This document shows, one piece after another, positions 1 through 8,665 of a stretch of DNA of 64,000 bases. Location of the stretch: assembly GCF_014191305.1 (NCBI RefSeq), contig NZ_JACHWJ010000004.1, positions 248,001 to 312,000 on the forward strand. The letters run 5' to 3'. The position numbers and the translations under genes were made by a program. Position 1 is the stretch's first letter. Each line of letters starts with the position of its first letter. The notes below the pieces were generated by a model, which did no database searches, was not told where the DNA came from, and saw only the letters and a list, made by a program, of their open reading frames with translations. This stretch comes from Pseudoclavibacter helvolus. Lineage in GTDB: Bacteria; Actinomycetota; Actinomycetes; Actinomycetales; Microbacteriaceae.

Positions 1-357
1 GCGCGCATCGAGGCCGCGCACGGGGTGCGCCCCGGTTGGCAGGAGTGGCTCCGCGACGACACGATCGTGTGCCGCTGCGAGGAGGTCACGGCGGGCCAGC
101 TGCGCCGGAAGGCCTCCGCCACCCGATCTCGGAGCCTCCGCTCGCAGAAGCTCTCCACCCGTGCGGGCCTCGGTATCTGCCAGGCGCGCATCTGCGGCCG
201 CAGCGCCGAGGAGCTGCTGCGAGCAGCGACGGGCGCGGCGCGCGAGCTTGACGAGGGCATCGTCGACCGACGCCCCATCCAGACCCCCATCCGGCTCGCA
301 GAGCTGGCAGGAATCTCAGAAGAACAGCATCCCTCGACAGGAAGGCAAGACCCATGA
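1..357 (+). CDS. FAD-dependent dehydrogenase subunit, C-terminal [2Fe-2S] BFD-like part (partial)
   Basis: The reading frame is open from the first base of the window, so only the C-terminal ~118 residues are present. They contain a CxC pair (TIVCRCEEV) and a later C-x4-C pair (GICQARIC), the spacing of the BFD-like [2Fe-2S] domain at the C-terminus of the alpha subunit of HcnB/OoxA-type amino-acid dehydrogenases. The gene ends in an ATGA overlap with a DapA-family gene and lies upstream of a proline-racemase-family and a KGSA-dehydrogenase gene. By this context it is most likely a subunit of D-hydroxyproline dehydrogenase, oxidising cis-4-hydroxy-D-proline to the pyrroline carboxylate. An opine or other D-amino-acid dehydrogenase cannot be excluded, because the FAD domain lies outside the window. 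Confidence 0.75.
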   Translation, partial: ARIEAAHGVRPGWQEWLRDDTIVCRCEEVTAGQLRRKASATRSRSLRSQKLSTRAGLGICQARICGRSAEELLRAATGAARELDEGIVDRRPIQTPIRLAELAGISEEQHPSTGRQDP

Positions 358-1295
358 CCGCAACAGCTTCCACGCACCTCGACCTCGGCGGTGTCGTCGT
401 CGCGACGGCGCTCCCGTACAAGGAAGACGCCTCGGCTCCTGCCGGCCTCGCCGTCGACTACGACGCGTACGCCGAGCACTGCAACTGGCTCATCGAGAAC
501 GGCTGCCGCGGCGTCGGCCCGAACGGTTCGCTCGGCGAGTACTCGTCGCTTACTGACGAGGAGCGCCGCAAGGTCGTGCAGGTCGCCGTGGAGACCGTCG
601 GCGACCGCGGCATCGTCGTGGCCGGCGTGCACGGACCGGGCTGGCACCAGGCGCAGTACTGGACGCAGCTCGCCAAGGAGGACGGCGCACACGGCGTGCT
701 CTGCCTCCCGCCGACCATGTACCGCTCGGCCGATGCCGATGTCGCCGAGCACTTCGCGAAGGTCGCCGAGGTTGGTCTTCCCGTCATGATCTACAACAAC
801 CCGCTCGACACGAAGGTCGACCTCCGGCCGGAGCTCGTCGCGGAAATCGCAAAGATCGACGGCATCGTCGCCGTCAAGGAGTTCTCGGGCGATGTGCGCC
901 GCGCATTCGAGATCCAGGAGGCCTGCGAGGCGGCTGGGTCGACGATCGACGTCATCGCGGGAAGCGATGACGTGCTGTTCGAGCTCATGATCGACGGTGC
1001 CACCGGATGGTTCGCCGGCTACCCGAACGTGTTCCCCGCAGAGGCGGTCGCGATCTACGACAACATGGCCGCCGGCCGCTACGTCGAGGCGCGCGAAATT
1101 TACAAGAGCCTGATCGCCGCGTTCCGCTGGGACTCTCGCACGGAGTTCGTGCAGGCGATCAAGCTCGGCATGGACATGGTCGGTCGCAATGGCGGGCCCT
1201 GCCGTCCGCCACGCGCGGCGCTCACGCCTGCCATGGAGGCGCAGGTACGCGCCGACACGCAGCGCGCCCTCGACGCACTCGCCGCCCTCAAGTAG
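354..1295 (+). CDS. DapA-family lyase, probable 1-pyrroline-4-hydroxy-2-carboxylate deaminase
   Basis: This 313-residue protein is a class I aldolase-fold member of the dihydrodipicolinate synthase family. The GxxGE-type motif (GPNGSLGEY, residues 55-63), the catalytic tyrosine in IYNNP (Tyr147) and the Schiff-base lysine in VAVKEFSGD (Lys175) are all present. It is unlikely to be the biosynthetic DapA, because it sits between a BFD-type dehydrogenase subunit and a proline-racemase-family epimerase. That is the arrangement of the hydroxyproline pathway, where a DapA homologue deaminates pyrroline-4-hydroxy-2-carboxylate to 2-oxoglutarate semialdehyde. The start ATG overlaps the previous stop codon (ATGA), which indicates translational coupling. 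The exact substrate is inferred from the neighbours. Confidence 0.85.
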   Translation: MTATASTHLDLGGVVVATALPYKEDASAPAGLAVDYDAYAEHCNWLIENGCRGVGPNGSLGEYSSLTDEERRKVVQVAVETVGDRGIVVAGVHGPGWHQAQYWTQLAKEDGAHGVLCLPPTMYRSADADVAEHFAKVAEVGLPVMIYNNPLDTKVDLRPELVAEIAKIDGIVAVKEFSGDVRRAFEIQEACEAAGSTIDVIAGSDDVLFELMIDGATGWFAGYPNVFPAEAVAIYDNMAAGRYVEAREIYKSLIAAFRWDSRTEFVQAIKLGMDMVGRNGGPCRPPRAALTPAMEAQVRADTQRALDALAALK

Positions 1296-1434
1296 GGTCG
1301 CAGCAGACATGGGGGTCGATGTTCAAGCCCCCTGCCGTCTGCTCGCGGGTCTCTTCCCGCACCATGCGACGCAATCCGGCAATAGCGCCGGTTGCGTCTG
1401 GCCCGCGGGGTGATCCCCCTCTTCCCGCCGGGCC

Positions 1435-1466
1435 GGCTGCCCGGGGTGCCCCCACTCCGGGCAGCC
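1435..1466 (+). terminator. Intercistronic hairpin between the DapA-like and epimerase genes
   Basis: Perfect 10-bp inverted repeat GGCTGCCCGG / CCGGGCAGCC with a 12-nt loop, followed by only a short CTTT. It lies in the 200-bp gap between two genes of one pathway. It could be a weak terminator or attenuator, or a 3'-end stabilising structure that sets the relative expression of upstream and downstream cistrons. Confidence 0.5.
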
Positions 1467-1495
1467 CTTTACTTCACGTCACGAGGTCATCTGAC

Positions 1496-2503
1496 ATGCG
1501 AGCATCACGAGTCATCTCCGCCGTCGATTCCCACACGGAGGGGATGCCGACCAGGGTCGTCACTGGAGGCGTTGGGGTCATCCCCGGCGCGACCATGAAC
1601 GAGAAGCGCCTTTTTGTCCAGGAGCATCGCGACGACCTGCGCACGTTCCTCATGCGGGAACCGCGCGGCCACTCCGCGATGAGCGGGAGCATCCTGCAAC
1701 CGCCGACAAGGCCGGATGCCGACTTCGGTGTCCTCTACATCGAGGTCTCCGGCTTGTTGCCCATGTGCGGGCACGGCACGATCGGCACGGCGACGGTGCT
1801 CGTCGAGACAGGGATGGTCGAGGTTCACGAACCGGAGACCGTCATCAGGCTCGATACTCCGGCGGGTCTTGTGATTGCTCGCGTCGAAGTGAGCGAAGGA
1901 CGTGCTGTTAGCGTTACCATCGAGAACGTGCCCAGCTTCTGCGAACGCCTCGACGCCGTCGTCCCGGTGCCGGAACTTGGCATCGACGCGCTCAGGTACT
2001 CGCTCGCGTTCGGCGGAAACTACTACGCCATGGTCGACCTCGAGGACGTCGGCCTGCCCTTCGACCGCGCCCGCAAGGACGACATCATGCGGGCCGGGCT
2101 CGCCATCATGGACGCGATCAACACGCACGACGCACCTCAGCATCCGACGATCCAGGGCGTCGACCACGTGCACCACGTCGAGTTCATAGCTCCTGGATCC
2201 GATGCCGCCCACTCGCGTCATGCCATGGCGATCTACCCAGGCTGGTTCGACCGCTCGCCCTGCGGCACCGGCACGTCCGCACGCATGGCCGAGCTGCACG
2301 CCAGGGGTGAGCTGCCGCTGCACACCGACTTCGTCAACGAGTCGTTCATCGGCACGAGCTTCACGGGGCGGCTCATCGACGAGGTGCAGGTGGGCGACCA
2401 CGCGGCCGTGATCCCGACCATCAAGGGCCGTGCCTGGATCACCGGCATGGGCCAGTACATGCTCGACCCGACAGACCCGTTCCCGGCAGGATTCGAATTC
2501 TAG
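1496..2503 (+). CDS. Proline racemase family protein, probable 4-hydroxyproline 2-epimerase
   Basis: This 335-residue cytosolic enzyme has both catalytic cysteines of the proline racemase family: Cys91 in MCGHGTIG and Cys256 in RSPCGTGTSA. A Cys/Cys pair is typical of racemases and epimerases, whereas the dehydratase branch (trans-3-hydroxyproline dehydratase) replaces one cysteine with Thr or Ser. The expected reaction is trans-4-hydroxy-L-proline to cis-4-hydroxy-D-proline, the first pathway step. The start ATG was chosen because it opens directly into the family's N-terminus (VISAVDSHTEGMPTR) and has GAGG about nine bases upstream; longer in-frame extensions are low-complexity. The flanking deaminase and aldehyde dehydrogenase support hydroxyproline over proline as substrate. 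Confidence 0.88.
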   Translation: MRASRVISAVDSHTEGMPTRVVTGGVGVIPGATMNEKRLFVQEHRDDLRTFLMREPRGHSAMSGSILQPPTRPDADFGVLYIEVSGLLPMCGHGTIGTATVLVETGMVEVHEPETVIRLDTPAGLVIARVEVSEGRAVSVTIENVPSFCERLDAVVPVPELGIDALRYSLAFGGNYYAMVDLEDVGLPFDRARKDDIMRAGLAIMDAINTHDAPQHPTIQGVDHVHHVEFIAPGSDAAHSRHAMAIYPGWFDRSPCGTGTSARMAELHARGELPLHTDFVNESFIGTSFTGRLIDEVQVGDHAAVIPTIKGRAWITGMGQYMLDPTDPFPAGFEF

Positions 2504-2516
2504 ATTGGACTCATCG

Positions 2517-4034
2517 ATGAGCACACCCACCCCGCTCACCAGCGACGCCGAGCTCGAGCAGATTCTCGCGGCGGCAGCCGTCGCCGCCCCCGTCTGGGCG
2601 GCGACGCCCCCGACCGAACGCGCCTCGGCGCTCATCGCGGTCGCTGACGCGCTCGACCAGGCCGCGGGGGAGCTCATCCCGATCGGCATGCGCGAGACGG
2701 GCCTCGCCCAGGCTCGCCTCACGGGCGAGCTGAAGCGAACGACCGTGCAGATCCGTCTCTTCGCGGATGTCATCCGCGACGGCTCGTACCTCGACGTTCG
2801 CCTCGACGAGGCAGACCCCGACTTCGTGCTCGGACCACGCCCCGACGTGCGGCGGATGCTCGTGCCGGTCGGCGTGGCCGTCAACTTCTCTGCCTCCAAC
2901 TTCCCGTTCGCCTTCTCCGTGGCGGGTGGGGACTCGGCTGCGGCTCTCGCTGCCGGCTGCGCGCTCATCGTCAAGGGCCACTCGGGGCACCCGGAGCTGT
3001 CGGTCGCGACGGCGCGGGTTGTTGAGGGCGCGCTTCGCGCTGCTGGGGCACCCGACGGCGTCTTCGCGCTTGTCCTCGGCCAGCAGGCCGGTGTCACCGT
3101 GCTCGAAGACGACCGCGTCGATGTCGGCACCTTCACTGGGTCGATCCGCGTGGGTCGCCTGCTCGCTGACAAGGCCGCGGCGCGACCGCGCCCGATCCAG
3201 TTCTACGGCGAGCTTGGCAGCGTCAACCCCGTGTTCGTGACGGGGGCCGCCCTCGCTGAGCGCGGCGAGGAGATCGCGACCGGTTACGCCGCTTCGGTTG
3301 CCGGCTCCGCGGGGCAGCTCTGCACGAAGCCCGGCTTCCTCTGGGTACCCGCGTCGGATGCGGCCGCCGAGCTTGAGCTCCGCGTCTCGCAGGCCGCCGA
3401 GCAGGCCGCCGAGCACCGCCTCCTCAACCCGAGCATCGGACGCGCCTACATCGAGCGACGTGCTGCGGTGCTCGACGCGGAGGGCGTTCGCGTTGTTGCG
3501 GAAGGGTCCGTGCGCAGTGGCGACGACGGCAACGTCTGGGCGACGCCAACGATCGTTGCAGTGCCAGCGAGCAAGCTCGAAGCCGGTGACGAGACACTGC
3601 TCGACGAGGTCTTCGGACCGTTCTCCATCATCGTCGAGTACGCCGAAGAGGCGTCGCTGGCTCCGAGCCTCGACGAGCTCTACGTCGGCAACCTGACCGG
3701 CACGGTGCATGCCGCGGCTGGCGAGCAGTCGCCCGCGCTCTCCTCTCTCGTCGCTGGCCTCGCTAGGAAGACGGGACGTGTGCTCTTCGGTGGCTGGCCG
3801 ACGGGCGTTGCCGTCACTCCGGCGATGCAGCACGGCGGACCCTACCCGGCGACCTCGAACGACACCTCCACGTCGGTCGGCACCGCATCCATCTCCCGCT
3901 TCCTGCGCGGCGTCGCCTACCAGGGCGCGCCGCAGGAGGCGCTGCCGGAACCGCTGCAGGATGCCAACCCCTGGGGCGTGCCGCAGCAGCGTGCCGCCGC
4001 CGGTCAGTCGGTCAGCTGGGGCTCGAAGGCCTGA
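2517..4034 (+). CDS. Aldehyde dehydrogenase, probable 2-oxoglutarate semialdehyde (2,5-dioxovalerate) dehydrogenase
   Basis: This 505-residue NAD(P)-dependent aldehyde dehydrogenase has the general base Glu232 in FYGELGSVNP, the nucleophile Cys269 in GSAGQLCTKPG and the cofactor lysine in IVKGHSGHP (Lys153). The ELGSVNP and GQxCTKPG variants are characteristic of the KGSADH branch of the superfamily. It would oxidise 2-oxoglutarate semialdehyde to 2-oxoglutarate, the last step of hydroxyproline catabolism, which also fits its neighbours. It begins 13 bases after the epimerase stop. No strong Shine-Dalgarno is visible, so translation may depend on readthrough from the epimerase. Its 3' end overlaps the tail of a convergent minus-strand pseudogene by 31 bases. 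Confidence 0.88.
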   Translation: MSTPTPLTSDAELEQILAAAAVAAPVWAATPPTERASALIAVADALDQAAGELIPIGMRETGLAQARLTGELKRTTVQIRLFADVIRDGSYLDVRLDEADPDFVLGPRPDVRRMLVPVGVAVNFSASNFPFAFSVAGGDSAAALAAGCALIVKGHSGHPELSVATARVVEGALRAAGAPDGVFALVLGQQAGVTVLEDDRVDVGTFTGSIRVGRLLADKAAARPRPIQFYGELGSVNPVFVTGAALAERGEEIATGYAASVAGSAGQLCTKPGFLWVPASDAAAELELRVSQAAEQAAEHRLLNPSIGRAYIERRAAVLDAEGVRVVAEGSVRSGDDGNVWATPTIVAVPASKLEAGDETLLDEVFGPFSIIVEYAEEASLAPSLDELYVGNLTGTVHAAAGEQSPALSSLVAGLARKTGRVLFGGWPTGVAVTPAMQHGGPYPATSNDTSTSVGTASISRFLRGVAYQGAPQEALPEPLQDANPWGVPQQRAAAGQSVSWGSKA

Positions 4035-4880
4035 GCTTCGCCGAGAGGCCTGAACTTCGACGAGAGGCGGGAGCGCAGCGTGGGTGCGGTCGGTGAGGCT
4101 TCCGCCTCCGGAAGGCGCCCGCGTCTGCGCAACTCGGGGACGACGTATTCGACGAAGTCCGCAAGCGAACCAGGCAGGATGGCGGGAGTCACGACGAAAC
4201 CGTCGGCGGCTCCGGCGTCCTGCCATTCGCAGAGCTCGTCGGCGATGTCGGCCCCGCTGCCGGTCGGCGACGGCGTGAGCTGATCGAACGACTGCCGCAG
4301 CGCGAGGTCACGCACCGTCAGTCCCTCGCGTCGACACACCGCGGCGAGCATGTCCTCGAATCCTTCGCTGCCGGTTGCGTCCCGATGGTCTGCGAGGAAG
4401 TCGACGGCAGGGTCTTGGAGCCGGATGCTGGCCGGGTCCGCGTGCATGAGCCGGGCGAGTGAGCGCACGGCGGAGGCCTCGTCGATGTGCGCGAGGAGTG
4501 AGGCCCGCTGACTGGCTGCATCGATGTTCGTCGATCCAGCGATGGGCTGAATCGCCGCGCACACCCTGAGCTCGTCCGGGTTGCGCCCGGCAAGGCGCGC
4601 GCGCTCGCGCAGCTCGGTGCGCACGGCGAGGTTGCCTTCTATGCCGTCGGCCGCGATGAAGACGAGCTCCGCCCACTTCGCGGCGAACTCCATGCCGCGG
4701 GGAGAGGCACCAGCCTGCATGAGCACCGGGTGGCCCTGTGGACTCCGTGGCAGGCTCAGCGGACCAGGGGCCGCAGAACGCTCTCGCGGCGCCGGAGTGC
4801 GGGCAACCAGCCTCGGGTCTGCGAACAGGCCGCTCTCGGCTTCCTGAACCAGCGCGTCGGCGTGCCAGGTTCCCATCACG
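4004..4880 (-). pseudogene. NtaA/SnaA/DmoA-family FMN monooxygenase, 5'-truncated remnant
   Basis: From the sequence GTWHADALV onward the frame matches the C-terminal ~290 residues of bacterial-luciferase-like monooxygenases of the nitrilotriacetate/pristinamycin type. Landmarks are GLFADPRLV, then GPLSLPRSPQGHPVLMQAGAS, then VFIAADGIEGN, and the C-terminal DGFVVTPAILPGSLADFVEYVVPELRRRG. The N-terminal part of the (beta/alpha)8 barrel, which includes much of the FMN site, is absent. Upstream of the breakpoint the DNA instead encodes an ABC exporter in another frame. No start codon with a ribosome binding site precedes the remnant, so it is almost certainly non-functional. The frame itself has no internal stop, which suggests a fairly recent rearrangement. 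Confidence 0.8.
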
Positions 4881-6044
4881 CGGGACGCGGAGTGAGACGC
4901 CCTTGAGGACCTCCACGTCGGGCGCATCCGCGTAGGCGAAATGCACGTCGTCGAGGTTCAGGTCGCCAGCGAAGCTCACCTCGCCGAGCGGAGGCACGTG
5001 CTCGTCAAGCTCATCGAGTTCGTCGTACTCCTCGAGGAGCGCTTCGACGCCGGGCCAGCACGCCTTCAGGGCGCCGGCCGAGCCGAGCAGACGGACGGCG
5101 CTCGGCAGCATCCGCACGCCGGCGACGCCGAATGTCGCGAGGGCGACCAGGGAAGAGCCGCTCCCGCCGGTCGCCGAGAACAGCACTACCGCCGCTCCGG
5201 CAAGGACAAACACGAAGACGATCTCGAACACGTGCTTCGGAAGTTCGCCGAGGAAGCCGAGCTGGCGCTGCGCATCCACTGACTGACGATTCGCCCCCTC
5301 GAACTCGTCGACGAACGGGCCAGCGTTGTCGCGGAGCTTGACCTCCTGGGCGCCGCCGCAGGCCTGCAGTGTCGCCGCTCCGGCCGCCTGCGCCAGGTGG
5401 ATGCTCAGGCGACCGAGACGCTCCTGCCGTGCCCGCACGACGCGTTGGAAGACCGGCCCGAGCACTGCGATCAGGAGGAACGAGGCGACGGCCAGGGCTG
5501 GCTGAATGATGATGACGGCCACCGCGAGCATGAGCATCGAGAGCATTTCGGCAACGATCCCGAGCACCGTCGAAATGGCTCGGAAGGCCATCCCGACAAC
5601 TGTGCCGAGCACGTTCGAGAGCTCCGCGTAGCCGCGGCGACGGTGCATCGAATACGGGGCGAGCAAGTGCCTGCGCATGAGGTTCGATGCGACGCGAACG
5701 TGCTCGTGGGCGAGGACCCCCGACGCCCACCAGCGGAAGACCAGGCCGAAGACCGCCTTGAGGATGAACGCGCCTGCGAGGAGCCCTGCGGCCGCGAGCA
5801 TGTAGTCGGGGCTCGCCGGGGAGGGAAGCAGCGGGTCGAGGATCGCGGCTCCCGCGATGGTCGCCGACGAGTCACCGCTGAGCGCCTACATGAGCGGCAC
5901 CATGGCGAGCACCCCGACCAGGTCGAGCACGGAAGCGAACGTTGTGCCGAGCACCAGAAGGATCAGCTTGCGCCTGGTCGACGCCGAGAAGACCTCGAAG
6001 AGCATCCGGCGCAGCTCCTCGACCTGGCGCGGCTTTGAAGTCAT
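4880..6044 (-). pseudogene. ABC exporter membrane domain, interrupted by TAG and 3'-truncated
   Basis: Starting at the ATG at 6044, the frame reads MTSKPRQVEELRRMLFEVFS, then a first membrane segment and AMVPLM, then TAG at 5888-5886 (codon 53), and continues in the same frame with ALSGDSSATIAG. PLMQ would be a natural continuation, so a CAG-to-TAG change is likely. The rest shows the six-helix exporter fold (AELSNVLGTVVGMAFRAIS; ACGGAQEVKLRDNAGPFVDEF) and the linker into the nucleotide-binding domain (LDDVHFAYADAPDVEVLKGVSLRVP). There the ABC homology stops, just before the Walker A motif, and flavin-monooxygenase DNA follows. With no ATPase domain and a premature stop, this is a dead gene. 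Confidence 0.85.
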
Positions 6045-6122
6045 AGGTGCATCACGCACCTAGCCAACCACGATTCACATCGTCGTGTGGCAGATGGCCT
6101 CAGGGTGCCCTTCGGGGTAGTT

Positions 6123-7127
6123 TCAGCCCTGCGGGTAGGTCTCGCGCAGGATTCGGCCGAGGTAGGCGGCGATCGCGCCGGGTCCGGAGCCCTCTGCGAC
6201 GCGCTCGACGTCGGCGTTGTAGTTGGTGTTCGTGTTGATGTCGTAGACGACCTGGCGGCCGTCCTCGGTCTCGATGAACTCGATGCCGGCGATCTCGAGG
6301 CCGATGTCGTTCGTGAAGGCCACGAGGCGCTCCACGAGATCGTCGTGGCCGCCCTGACGAAGCGAGAAGATCGAGGTACCTGGCTCCGGCGCCAGCTCCG
6401 CGCCTGGCGGGACCACGGGGCGGCCGGTGTCTGGGTCGATCGCGCACGCGTCCGCCGGGCAGAGCTGGAAGCCGCCGTGGATGGTGTCTGCCGCGATCGA
6501 GTAGATGTGCTCGCCGCCCACGATCTCGACGCGAGTGATGAACCCGCCAGCGGGCCGCAGGTACTCCTGCAGGAGGGTGATGCCGTCGAGCGGTTCCTCG
6601 AACTCGGGGGAGTCCAGGTAGCCCTCGAACTCGGCGAAGTCGTCGAAACGGCGCACACCGAGGCCCTTTCCGCCCTGGTTGTGCTTCGTGATGAACGGCG
6701 TCGGGAACTCGCGCGCCGCATCCCGCAGTCCCTGCTTGCCGATGATGGCGAGCGTGCGCGGGGTGTCGATGCCCGCCTTGCGAAGCAGCGTCAGCTGATC
6801 GACCTTGCTGACCTCGAGCTCGATGGCGCGGCGGCCGTTGACGGTGCGGCGACCCGCGGCCTCGACCCAGTTGAGCACCGACCGCGCGTAGTCCTTCGCC
6901 AGCGCGTGGTCGCGCGTGTGCGATGAGGCGCTGATGCGGGACCAGAAGATGCCCTCTGGCGGCAGCGCGTCGATGTCGAGCACGCCCTCGATGAGTCGCC
7001 ACTCGACGACCGGCACGCCAGCCTTCTCGAACGCGGCCTGGAACGGCGGCCACCACTCGGGGTTCTCGTGCAGGGCGTAGACGGCGGGCGTGGATGCAGC
7101 GGGCTGCGTGGAGATCTGTGTGCTCAA
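6123..7127 (-). CDS. ATP-grasp domain ligase (RimK/glutamate-ligase-like)
   Basis: This 334-residue soluble protein has an N-terminal pre-ATP-grasp region (VYALHENPEWWPPFQAAF) and an ATP-grasp domain. Visible motifs are the phosphate-binding lysine and glycine loop TKHNQGGKGLGVRRF, the hinge LLQEYLRP, and the metal-binding strand IEFIETEDG...VYDINTNTNYN. Such enzymes activate a carboxylate as acyl phosphate and join it to an amine or thiol; the substrate here is unknown. It starts at TTG, which overlaps the stop of the upstream M20 hydrolase gene (TTGA), with GAAGGG eight bases before, so the two are translationally coupled. No biosynthetic core enzyme lies nearby. It could act as a peptide or amino-acid ligase whose product is related to the hydrolase's substrate. 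Confidence 0.8.
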   Translation of the reverse strand: MSTQISTQPAASTPAVYALHENPEWWPPFQAAFEKAGVPVVEWRLIEGVLDIDALPPEGIFWSRISASSHTRDHALAKDYARSVLNWVEAAGRRTVNGRRAIELEVSKVDQLTLLRKAGIDTPRTLAIIGKQGLRDAAREFPTPFITKHNQGGKGLGVRRFDDFAEFEGYLDSPEFEEPLDGITLLQEYLRPAGGFITRVEIVGGEHIYSIAADTIHGGFQLCPADACAIDPDTGRPVVPPGAELAPEPGTSIFSLRQGGHDDLVERLVAFTNDIGLEIAGIEFIETEDGRQVVYDINTNTNYNADVERVAEGSGPGAIAAYLGRILRETYPQG

Positions 7128-8527
7128 GAGAAGAACCCTTCGACGTCGAGTGCGCCGCCTGCCGCGTCGAAATCGGCGCGGGCGGCAGCACGGAGATTGG
7201 AATCGGCGAGGAAATCTGCGGCGACAAGAGCGAGCCCGGAGCTCGCATCGGCGATGGCCGTGCTCGCGGCATCGCTCGTTGCATACTCGGCGAATTCGCG
7301 CGTGTGCAGGCTCACGTCGGGTGGGCTGATCGCGATGACCGGGTGGATGCCGGGCACGCGCACGCTGACGTTACCGAAATCGGTCGAGGCTGCGAGGTGC
7401 GACGGCACGGACGCCTTGGTCAGCACGCGGCGGCCACGCGTCTCCTGGTGCACGGCCCACCGCTCCGAAAGGGGAGTGTTGTAGCGCAGTGGCATCGTGA
7501 AAGGCAGCGGGTCCCACTCGACCTCGACGCCGGTGCCGGTGGCGAGGGCGATGCCGTTGGCGATGTCCTCGAGGCGAAGGCTCAGCTCCTTGAGCGTCTT
7601 GGCTGCGTTCGAGCGCACGTAGTACTCGAGCTCCGCGAACTCGGGCACGACGTTCGGGCGCTGACCGCCGTTGACGATGACGCCGTGGATGCGGTCGCCC
7701 GGGTAGAGGTGCTGCCTGAGCAGGCCCGTCGCCTGGTAGTTCAGGTTGGCCGCGTCGAGTGCATTTCGGCCCTGGAACGGGGAGGCTGATGCGTGGGCGG
7801 GGACCCCGTAGTAGCGCACGCGCAGGATGCGCCGGCCGATGAAGGGCTGGTCCGTCACGTCGTAGCCGAACGGGTGGATCATGATGGCCGCATCGACGCC
7901 CTCGAAGGCGCCGGCGCGAGCCATGATCTCCTTGCCGTTTCCGCCCTCCTCCGCTGGGCTGCCGTACAGCAGCACACGTCCAGCGGGGAGCTCGCGCGTG
8001 CGGCTCGCCTCGACAAGCGAGAGGAACGCGCCTACGGCCGAAGCCGCGATGATGTTGTGCCCGCAGCCGTGCCCGACACCCGGCAGGGCGTCGTACTCCG
8101 CGAGGATCGCCACCGTCGGCGCATCCGGAGCCGCTTCCCCGAGCGCAAGCTCGGCGACCAGGGCCGTGTCGAGTCCAAAGGCACCTACCTGAGCCGTGAC
8201 ACCGTGCTCGGCGAGGAGCTCGGCGATGTCGGCGACGCTCTGCGTCTCCTCGAAGCCTTCCTCGGCGTACTCGAAGATGCGGTGCGAGAGCTCGACGAGC
8301 TCTGGCTGCAGGGAGTCAGAGGCGGCGCGGACGGCCGCGGCGTCATCGCCGGACGCACCTTCGTGAGCCGAGGTGATCCGCGGGGCGGCGGCTGCGGCGA
8401 TCGCGGTCTCGGCCGCCACGAGGTCGAGGTACGTGCTGCTCGGGGTCGTGGGGGATGCGCCCACCCTGATCCCGCGGGTCGCCCTGGATTCTCGGGGTGC
8501 GCTGGTCGGGTCCGCTGCTTCGCTCAC
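7124..8527 (-). CDS. M20D-subfamily metallo-amidohydrolase (AbgB/peptidase-dimerisation type)
   Basis: This 467-residue protein shows the M20D zinc-site pattern: GHGCGHN (Cys155, His157), the Glu pair in PAEEGGNGK (193-194), His218 in MIHPFG, and the dimerisation-domain histidine in PAHASASPFQGRNALDA. M20D members hydrolyse small amide bonds such as p-aminobenzoyl-glutamate or N-acyl amino acids. The GTG start at 8527 is preceded by AAGGAG with eight-base spacing; frames extending further upstream are low-complexity and overlap the divergent gene's promoter. The stop codon overlaps the start of the ATP-grasp ligase, so an amide hydrolase and a putative amide ligase are made together. The physiological substrate is not evident. 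Confidence 0.87.
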   Translation of the reverse strand: MSEAADPTSAPRESRATRGIRVGASPTTPSSTYLDLVAAETAIAAAAAPRITSAHEGASGDDAAAVRAASDSLQPELVELSHRIFEYAEEGFEETQSVADIAELLAEHGVTAQVGAFGLDTALVAELALGEAAPDAPTVAILAEYDALPGVGHGCGHNIIAASAVGAFLSLVEASRTRELPAGRVLLYGSPAEEGGNGKEIMARAGAFEGVDAAIMIHPFGYDVTDQPFIGRRILRVRYYGVPAHASASPFQGRNALDAANLNYQATGLLRQHLYPGDRIHGVIVNGGQRPNVVPEFAELEYYVRSNAAKTLKELSLRLEDIANGIALATGTGVEVEWDPLPFTMPLRYNTPLSERWAVHQETRGRRVLTKASVPSHLAASTDFGNVSVRVPGIHPVIAISPPDVSLHTREFAEYATSDAASTAIADASSGLALVAADFLADSNLRAAARADFDAAGGALDVEGFFS

Positions 8528-8665
8528 GTGGTGTGCTCCTTGCCGCCGGCGGCCCCGGGCGAGCCGTCTGCATCCATCGTGCCTCGATTCTCGGGGAGCG
8601 TGCAGAGTCGTGTCGGGGTTGCCGTCGTGGGCCGTAACGTGAAGCTCCATTACAGTGGCAGCGTG

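Noticed and set aside
2511-4226. Minus-strand 571-codon frame opposite the aldehyde dehydrogenase
   Set aside because: Arg/Gly/Leu-rich shadow frame with no recognisable motif; the plus-strand enzyme has complete catalytic residues.
4004-4927. Reading the monooxygenase remnant as an intact 307-residue gene
   Set aside because: The first ~18 residues are out-of-frame ABC transporter DNA, and the N-terminal FMN-binding part of the barrel is missing.
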